Positions 55,890 through 64,000 of a stretch of DNA of 64,000 nt are shown one piece after another. The stretch lies in contig OZ345362.1 in NCBI GenBank assembly GCA_977006965.1, positions 310,001 through 374,000 of the forward strand, in the 5' to 3' direction. Every line of letters starts with the position of its first letter. The first letter of the stretch is position 1. A model generated the notes under the pieces. It was given only the letters and a program-made list of their open reading frames with translations, searched no databases and had not been told where the DNA came from. The position numbers and the translations under genes are program-made. The DNA comes from Phymatolithon calcareum. Its lineage: Eukaryota; Rhodophyta; Florideophyceae; Hapalidiales.

Positions 55890-56510
55890 TCTACATAAGT
55901 ATCTACTGCAGGTGCGAGTGTGTGGCGGCGGCAAAGCGACACCGCACACGGCTCGAATCATAATAATTCTACTAATAGTACAAGTGTATGATATATAGCG
56001 AATCGACTTTCTGAGACGTTCCCCAGCAAGAAGCTGCCAAATTGTTAAACCTGGCAGCGGAAGAAATATATGATAAGTATATGGGTCAGAGTTATATGTT
56101 TAGTTTATATTTAGCTCCCGTGCTCTCCTATTTTCTTTTCACTCCATTTATCTGTATTCCTAATCCACTCTCATATCCAAAATCTGATAGAAGTCCTTTT
56201 CCGTCTTACACAGTAAGCTTCTCGGGACTACTTAAGCCCGCCGGCCCTTACGATATGACAAAGTACTCGAATCCTCCAGCTTAACATGGTTCTTCGCTCT
56301 ATCTGTACGAGCTCGAAGCTCATTGACATCAACTGAAATTGAAATCTTTCCTGAAAATGGAGTTCAAACTACTCGACACAACAACGGGCGACGACCTCCA
56401 ACACTTTCCGAATCCATGACAAACTCCGATGATCATTCTGGTCGAGAAGAAACACCGCTCCGCTCGGTGTGAATATCAAGAAGAAGGATAAAGTCACCAT
56501 GTTTCGGAAG
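55890..56510. other. Unassigned DNA
   Basis: The short hydrophobic frame 56042-56284 (80 codons) has no recognised family. Confidence 0.3.
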
Positions 56511-56512
56511 TA

Positions 56513-56845
56513 ATGAATCATGAAGTCCCAGCGGACAGTACACCGAAGTTTTGCTTTTTCAACATCAACATTCAGCTCGTTCTGGAAAGCATTCGCAAGT
56601 GTAATCTACCACGTGTCACAAGGCAAGAGTATACGAGAAAGTCAGGCGTCGAAGGCATGCAGCACGCTCCAAGGTCTCTGTTCTTCCCTCGCGAAGATGC
56701 TTCTATACATCATCTGCTCTTCCATTTCGAATACATGCAATGGAACCGAATCTTCATCGATTACGCTCTCCGCATGACGCACACTTATCCAACGTTACAA
56801 TTTAAGTCCAAGGAGGAAACCGATGACATCGCAGAGGAGTTCTAA
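56513..56845 (+). CDS. Hypothetical 110-aa frame
   Basis: ATG to TAA with ordinary amino-acid composition (LLFHFEYMQWNRIFIDYALR near residues 68-87; acidic end KEETDDIAEEF). No family recognised. It lies just before the satellite block, so it may be a truncated 3' part of something larger. Confidence 0.3.
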   Translation: MNHEVPADSTPKFCFFNINIQLVLESIRKCNLPRVTRQEYTRKSGVEGMQHAPRSLFFPREDASIHHLLFHFEYMQWNRIFIDYALRMTHTYPTLQFKSKEETDDIAEEF

Positions 56846-56859
56846 TACTGGCATACGAA

Positions 56860-59040
56860 AGAAAGCTTGAAATGGCTTTTCACACCAATTCGGCAAAAGT
56901 GAACTGGAAAGGGTGCTTCACACCAATACAACAAAAGGGAGCTCAAAAGCGTACTTACCACCAATACTGCGAGTGCGTGGTTGAAAACAGTATTGGAGAA
57001 CGGTGCTTGACACCGATTCGACAAAGGGAAATCGAAATCGTGCTTGACACCAATTCTTTAAGTGCGTGCTGGAAGACAGTACTGCAAAAGTGTGCTTGAC
57101 ACCAATAATGCCCAGAGTGCTTGTCATATACAGCAAACAGGTGTTCGACACCTCGGTCCAAAACTCCTATTCAAGATTCTGACAGCGCCATGGACCGTAA
57201 GCCGAAGGTTTTGTTCTTCAACAGAAGCACACCGCTAGTTGCGAATAATATCTGACGGTATTTCCCCCCACGTGTTCCTCAGCTAGTGTATTCTGATAAT
57301 TCAGTCTGCGAAGGCCCTCGAACACAAATCAGGACTCCGTTCTTCTGTTTGTGAAAGTGTTCGTCTGCATTTACTGTTCTAACATATCCGAGGTTCGCGC
57401 TCCAACCGTAATTTCTTTTCTGACACGTTTTTTATTTCGGCCACTTACAGATTGTTGGATCAAGTTCAAGTTGGAATCTGACGATTCTACGAAGAGTGTC
57501 GAATAATGTGAAATGGTGCTCCACGCAACTACTTCGAAACTGTGCATGAAACCAATACTTTGGAACGGTGCTGGACACCAATGCTGTCCAGCGTTCATGG
57601 CACAAATACTGCGAGATGGAACTCAAAAGAGTGCCTGACTTCAACAGAACAGAAAGTGAACTCGAAAGTGGAACTCAAAAGTGTATTTAACACCAGTACT
57701 GCGAATGTGTGCTTGAAGAAAACACTTGGGAAACGGTGCTTGACACCATTACTGCTCAGTGTGCATGACCTAAATACCGCAAGAATGTTTTCGAATGGGT
57801 GCTTGACTCCAATTCTAAAAAGAATCTCTGAAGGGTGCTTGACACCAATTCCACAAAAGGGAACTGGAAAGCTTAAAACTAATACGAGAAAAGAGATCTC
57901 GAAATTGTGCTTGACACTAATACTGTTAGTGCATCTTTCAAGAAAACAATGTGGAAACGGTGCTGGACACCAGTACAGCCCAGTATGCATGACAGAAATA
58001 CTGGAAGGGGAATCACAACAATACCACAAAAAAAGAACTCGAAAGGGAATTTGACACGAATACTGCGAGTGCGTCGTTGAAGACACTATTGAGGAACGGT
58101 GCTTGACACCAATACTTTGCAGTGTAACTGACCCAAATACTGCTATAGTGAACTCGAATGGGTGCTTGACTCGAATAGAACAAAAAGAATCTCAAAATGT
58201 TGCTTGGCACAAACACTTTGAGTGTGTGCTGGAAAAAAGAACTGCGACATTTTGCTTGACACGACGCACCGCAGCCACAAATCAGAAATCCTGTCTTCCG
58301 TTTACACAAGTGTTCGTCTGCATCAAATGCTGTTGCACTCTCGAGGTTCGCACTCCAGCCGGAGTTTCGTTTCAGACACAGTTGCTATTTCGGCCAAATA
58401 CAGCTTGTTGGACATCAAGCTCAAATAGGAATCCGAGGACGCTAGGAAGAAAATCGAATATTTGAAATAGTGCAACACTGAGGAAACGGTGCTTGACACA
58501 AATACCGTTCAGTATGCATAACAAAAGTACTGCAAGCGGAAACTCGAATATGTGCTTAACACACATACCACACAATGGAACTTGAAATTGTGCTTGACAC
58601 GAATGGGCATGGCATATACAGCAAAATGGTGTTCGGCACCTCATTCCAGAGCCCTTCTTCAGGGCAATGAAAGCTTTACGTACCGAACACCGAAGGTCTA
58701 TCTTTTCAACAGCAACACAGCGCTCGTTGCGAATAATATGTGACGTTATTTCTTCCTTAGTGTTCCCAAGCTAGGGTATTCTGACAATTCATTTCTCGAC
58801 GCACTGCAGCCACAAATCAGGACTCCGCCCTTTTCTTTGTACAAATGTTTGTCTGCATCCCCGGTTATTACGCTCCCGAGGTTCGCACTCCAACACGAAT
58901 TTCGTTTCTGACACGGTTGCTATTTCGGCCACTTGCAGCTTGTTCGACAACAAGTTCAAGTTGGAAACCGAGGAGGCTACGAAAAATGTCGATTACTTTG
59001 AAATTTTCAGACTTTTTGATTTATTTTAATTCCTTGTGGA
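56860..59040. repeat. Satellite-like repeat block (right)
   Basis: Short TGCTTGACACCAATACTG-type units from 56880 to about 57130, one 530-bp landmark unit (57190-57500), a second stretch of short units to about 58560, and another landmark unit to 59040. The part from 57773 is the left copy's 1-1250; the part before it shows how the block continues beyond the left window edge. Confidence 0.8.
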
Positions 59041-59094
59041 CAGCTTCGGAATGATAATGAATCGAAAAAGTCGGAAACTGGCGAAGAGTACTGC

Positions 59095-59409
59095 ATGGAG
59101 GCTCTCTTCGTACATAATTTGTTCGGTTGGGACGTATACAAGTGTCCGAAATGGAACGGTACATTCCTTCACGGGGATTTGGATCTGGGTTCGAGAAAAG
59201 TGATACACGAGGAAGACAGATATCCCGCGAATACTAGGCTTATTGACTGGGTGAGTTTTTTATTGCACTTCCGTTTTAGGACTACGTTTAGACCGCGCAA
59301 TTTGAATCAGTGGCTGCCGTTCGCAACCCGTGAGGAAATAGATTATAACGTGGCTGCTGCTCTAGAACTGATGAAGTTGAACGGCTTTTTTGAGAAATGG
59401 CAGATTTGA
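59095..59409 (+). CDS. Hypothetical 104-aa frame, open in this copy
   Basis: ATG 59095, TGA 59407-59409. Aromatic N-terminal part (ALFVHNLFGWDVYKCPKWNG), basic middle (RFRTTFRPRNLNQW). No domain recognised. The left copy has TGA at codon 20. Whether it is expressed is unknown. Confidence 0.3.
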   Translation: MEALFVHNLFGWDVYKCPKWNGTFLHGDLDLGSRKVIHEEDRYPANTRLIDWVSFLLHFRFRTTFRPRNLNQWLPFATREEIDYNVAAALELMKLNGFFEKWQI

Positions 59410-62400
59410 TCCACGACGGAAGGTGTAGAAGAATACGGGTTTTCGGATACTGCAGAGAATGAATTAAGATCCATGGTTTGGAATCTCGACGAATCCCTGA
59501 GTACCGTATCGACTGTCCTAGAGACGCGAGAAAGAGAGGGATAAAATAACCGTTTATCGGTGTTCAGGAATATTACGCTGTAATCTCTGCATTACCCAAG
59601 GAACTCAACGCGACATGTTACCAATCCTCTCGTTTGTCCAGCGAAGCATTGCAGTTCTTATGTCCATGCCGTCCGTTGCGCAGAATGCATTGTCTTGTGA
59701 TTTTCCAATGCAATGAAATTCACGATGATGGGAACATTAGTCCTTTCTTAATTCCAAGTAGTGATGGACGCTTGCTTGGCCATTGCGCAAGAATCGTACC
59801 TCTGAGCATACATCCTTGCATGATGAGCGGTATGTATTCATTGGTAGAGACTTGAAAGTTTAGGTCTGTTTTGGCGACGTAGGCGTTGACTGCTACTCGT
59901 CGCCTATTGAGCTGGTTCCGTTTGCTTCATTGATTCCATAGCCAGAATATAACTGGAATCTTTTAGAAAATTGATACTTGCAAGCATCTCGGATCACAGA
60001 CATACTTGGCCCTTTGACAACATGGAATCGATAGTCAATGTTTGATAAAAGTCATATGCTGTATTTAAGGAGCCAGTTTGGAAATCTTCACTGAGATAGA
60101 GAGATTTTCGTGCTCAAAATTGGTTACGACTGCCAATCCATGTTTGAATTCATTTTGAACGTCTTTGTGTGAAAAAATGCCGAGTTTCCACTATATAGTT
60201 TCCAAAAAGACCAGAGCCGATGTCTTATACTCTATGAGAATGTTTTCGGTGAACTCTCGGTCCTCAGATTTTTTTAATCTTGAGAATTAATCTGTATCAA
60301 ATTCCATAATCTTACCTCCACATTACGATCTACATTGTTCTCGCTGAATTTCTAGCTTACCAGTCGGCTTTAATTCTTGTTCACCAAACGTTCAATAATT
60401 ATTTCAATAATGCTCGATATCAGAGCTCCAGATCACTTTTCCGATACCATGTGATAGATATTCCTTCGGAAGAAGATGAAGCAGAGAAGGCTACTATCGA
60501 TTGACATCTACGGGACTTCCTTCTTTTTCTGGTTGACCTCATCATTGTACCGCTTTCCTTCCTCCACAAACTCTGTCACTACGCTTGGGTGGAGGCTCCG
60601 TAATATTTTTTGACGAACAGTAATCTTTAAAAAATAAAGAGATTAAATTACTCATAATTTTAACTATCTAACTTATTTAAAGCTTGGAATGGCGATATAG
60701 CTGTCTTCATATCTATGAGATACCCGTGGCAAGTTGGCTATAAATTTCCAAAGCAAACTTGAGCAAGCTTCCTGTAAACACTCAGATATTCTCCTGTACT
60801 GTGCTGCGAATTGTGCATTTCTTTACTGAATTTGTGTGCTTGAGCTATTTTTGCACCGTTAGATACGTGATGCTAGTTTGATGGCTTAAATACCTTCGCA
60901 ATAAGATTGTCAGATAGTAATAATCTTGCTGATCAAATTATCGCCGATGTTTTCGCAACGTTGGTAATCTTGCGCGTTTTTTAGATTGTAGGAAGTCAAT
61001 ATCAAGATTTGATTGGTTTTGTGTGGCGGGGGAAGATGGTTTGTCAGCCCTTTGGTTTTGATGTTGCATGAAAGAAGAAGGAAACTTTTTGTCTCCGGCA
61101 GTATTCTAATTTGGTAAAGTCAACAGTCGCGAAAATCGTGGCAACTTGGTACGAAAATTCTTCCGTTTGTGTAATCTGAAGCTTCAAGGAAACGAACACA
61201 ATTTAGAATCCAAAAGTTGGTCCACAGTTTTGAATGTCTGCTACGGGTAACAGTCCATCATCTTCGTTGTTCTGCACATCCAGTTTGGTCTTCTCGATTG
61301 CATGACGGTCAACGTCTTGCTTGAAGCACGTTTCGTTCCAAGCAGCCAGTGTGCTCAATGAAAAACAGAAGTCATCGCAAGTGAGGCGCGTAAATGGCGT
61401 GCAATCGGAGTTATCTCTTCCTTTTAAGGGACGTCAGAGGATATCGCAAGATGATTAGGCAACTTAACAATTGGCTAATCTTGCCTTTTGTCTATTAGCC
61501 ACTTGTAATGAAAATCAAATGGCACATCGTGCAGCTCGATTTGACACGAACGGTTGCGCCTACGAAGACAAATGAACACTATAGAAAATTGTTTAACAGT
61601 CATTATTGCTTCTCTGCAACCGATCAAGAGATCATTCTTGAACTCGCCAAAGAAGATCGAAGGACAATACCCCCTCTCATGCTTATCTTCCAGTCAGCTT
61701 CAAGGAAGCCACATGGCATTAACACTTGTCCGTGAACAAAATCATTGTAAGCGCCTGGTATCTGCTCTGATGTAATTTGGAAAATGACGTCGATTATTGT
61801 GCTTGAATATCATATGAATCAGAGAACATTGTCTTGTCCTGGGCAACAGTACCCAGTGCGTCACTGTGTGGTCGTAAAGCGAAAGTATCATTTCATCTGC
61901 TCTAACCGGTTGCCTTCACTGATCGACAATGTTAGTTTCATTGAAATTCTCTAGTTCTTTTTCTCTCTGAGAACAATTATCCCAACGTCAAACACTCAAA
62001 AATACCTCGAAGTGAAACATTCCGAATATATCATAGCTCGGAATGCACTGGGAATCTGCCTCACGAAATCAGCTTCAATATCTCGGAGCTTTCGAACTGG
62101 AGCACAATGCAGAGTCCTTTTCCTTCCGGCGCGACAACTTTTTTCCATTTATTGACGAGAAATTTCACGACAATGCGATAACAAGAATTAATATTTTGCG
62201 TATGGACGAGGAGCGTAAGCGCAGTATTTCACAGAATGTAACACGAACCCCAGGGAATATTTATTTCATCATTAACAACACACCAACAACAGCGAATTCG
62301 AATCGACATACTTCAAGTGCATCTTAGTGTGCTCTGCAACCCCAGTTCAGATTCTAAAGATTTGGTCTTCTGTTTCAAGCCCTAACCATTACTTTACATA

Positions 62401-64000
62401 GCGTGTCTTTGACAACGGGTCTTTTTTGCATACATAATAAGTTATTCGGCATCGCATACGGCAAATAGAATATTATTCTATTTTCCGAAATAGGTCCACT
62501 TCTCATCCCGCTCCCTCCATACTTTGTAATTCTTGTCCACACCAATTGGTCACTTTCAAAAACTCTAGTAGAATCATATTCAACTCACGGACTCTGCGTT
62601 ACAAAACTCAGCGTCTGTGACGCAAAATAGGCACCCAGGCGGCAGGGACGCAATCGTGCGTAGTCGCAAAGCCCGGAGCTTCGACGTCATGTCCCAGCAA
62701 CAGACTTGTGATTATTTCGCGTGCGGGCCGGAAACCTGTGGTTTCTCATGAGACAACAGCGCTTAACGATTTGCGCATGTGACCCCCATGCTTGGACGCC
62801 GCCTAGTAGAAACGATGTGCTTGAGTTTTACGTCCATCGACTTCTCATGCTGCTGTAACCTCTTCGTCGCGAGGACACTTTGCTTGCGATAGTGCAAGAC
62901 GAATGAACACGTACGCTGCTTGGAGGAAGCGGTCGGTGGTTTCGTATCCGACAGAAACAGTAATATGGGTCAGCCTCTCTTTCGAAGTTGGAGGACTGAC
63001 TTAAAAGTCGCCTCAGCGAAACGAACCTGTTCTGTTTCTATCGCTATTGTTTTCGCAAGCGAACTTGTATTCTAGCCAGGGAGCTGGAGGAGAAAACGTT
63101 TTCGAATCTTGAGATTGACTCTGGCCGAGGCTCAGCCGTGCTTCGTATCACTCTACCTGCTCGCGTTCGGTGCCGAAGAGTCCCTAATGCTTCCCACTAG
63201 TGCTGCGCATGAAAACACACAAACTCTTAATTACTATTGTGACTGATCATTGTGTTTCGAAGACATTTGGCTCCCGTCTACGCGGCTTTCGTTTGCGCTA
63301 GTAAAACGCTATCAGGAATTTAATTGTGGAGAACACAGTCCCCTCAGACTCAGTGCGCCCAAGGGGGGTCGTATGGTACCGCCGAAGAATTGTGGTGTCC
63401 CGTTCTTTCTCTGGAATGATTCTGAGCCGACTTACCAACGATGACGTTGTACATTTACATTCATGTTCGATGTAAATGTTTCACTTATTTTGATGAAGAA
63501 GATATGACGTTATGTGTCGTGTTGGCTTCTCGCACCTCGACAAAGCCTTTCTCTACTTCGATGCTTTCCAAATCAGAAGACCACTGCGCTAAATGTTTCG
63601 TTTCCACCGTCGCTCTGGTCAATAGCATATATCGAGCTTGATGTCGAGTAGTAGTCCGCAAGGCCGCTCTTATGTTTCGCTTGACCAATTATACCGCTCT
63701 TAAAGTCTGGAGTAAGAACGGGATACCGCGATTCTTCGGCGACGCTATGCAACCCTGCTTGGGTACACTGCGTCGGTGGGAGCTGTGAACTCTCCGATTA
63801 CCTTTCGAATATAATTTTAGTAGCACGCGAGATACAGAGTGTGTTTAAAGCTGCCTAAGTAGCATTTAAATAAGTCTTCCAAGGTCAGCGATTAGGTACC
63901 TGACAAAATTACCGTTTTTGTGCGCTGACGAAAATAAACACGGCAATTTATTTGAGATCGTTTGCCGTAGAAATCGAGAAAGTCCATTGATATGAGGAGC
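59410..64000. other. No recognisable gene (right copy of 1638-6226)
   Basis: Same content as the left copy, with short unassigned frames only. Confidence 0.5.

Larger units (their letters stand above)
54515..55890. repeat. Segment duplicated at 40390-42610
   Basis: Covers the last third of the 743-aa gene, its 3' flank, M2 copy 3 and part of element P. The counterpart is longer by the 848-bp pogo-like insertion and has complete P copies. Same orientation. Confidence 0.88.
57773..64000. repeat. Long direct repeat, right copy
   Basis: Second copy of 1-6226, running off the window end, so the repeat may be longer than 6.2 kb. Differences from the left copy are scattered single bases (for example at left positions 559, 1382, 2029, 4320, 6075), which is the pattern of a recent duplication or of allelic divergence rather than of one sequence read twice. 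Confidence 0.97.

Noticed and set aside
56880-58560. CRISPR-like array or conserved Cys-repeat protein in the short repeats
   Set aside because: Units are diverged, unevenly spaced and eukaryotic satellite-like; the repeated CLTPI or VKH peptides appear in several frames on both strands.

Overview
The window is nuclear DNA of a eukaryote. It is gene-poor, full of decayed LINE-type retroelements, short inverted-repeat transposons and satellite-like repeats, and the few intact reading frames carry eukaryotic nuclear localisation signals and AATAAA poly(A) signals. A decayed Spondin_N plus Hint (Hog-type) gene is compatible with a red alga or another protist, but the species cannot be fixed from the sequence. 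No tRNA, rRNA or CRISPR was seen.

Layout. Positions 1-6226 and 57773-64000 are two copies of one sequence in the same orientation, about 57.77 kb apart, differing by about 22 substitutions and one 2-bp indel. Between them: 6.2-10.8 kb holds a broken Spondin-Hint gene and a broken coiled-coil frame; 10.8-24.4 kb is a retroelement graveyard in which LINE insertions with target-site duplications can be read, including a LINE nested in another LINE and short retroelements with microsatellite tails; 24.4-28.6 kb is AT-rich DNA, a MITE, a decayed gene and arrays of about 110-bp repeats sharing the core GGTTAAATCGAGCTCTCC.

The most interesting part is 27-55 kb. It holds a 1490-aa SF1 (Upf1/Sen1-like) helicase (29134-33606, +), a 188-aa protein (35279-35845, +), a 432-aa protein whose N-terminus closely copies the histone H3 tail and whose C-terminal half looks like a papain-fold cysteine protease (36445-37743, -), a tyrosine recombinase with its catalytic residues recognisable but an in-frame TAA beside box I (42924-44663, -), and a 743-aa basic protein with a SUMO-interaction-type motif (52701-54932, +). 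The repeat core lies in + orientation on the left (27.2-28.6 and 38.55 kb) and in - orientation on the right (47.9 and 52.2-52.5 kb).

My working hypothesis is that 27-55 kb is, or derives from, a large recombinase-mobilised element (Crypton- or Starship-like in logic) that carries its own helicase and a chromatin-directed H3-tail mimic. The same region is peppered with smaller insertions: a pogo-like 848-bp element whose empty site is preserved in a paralogous segment, and a MITE family in three copies. The gene identifications rest on motifs visible in the translations; the element hypothesis, the protease assignment and the organism guess are inference.
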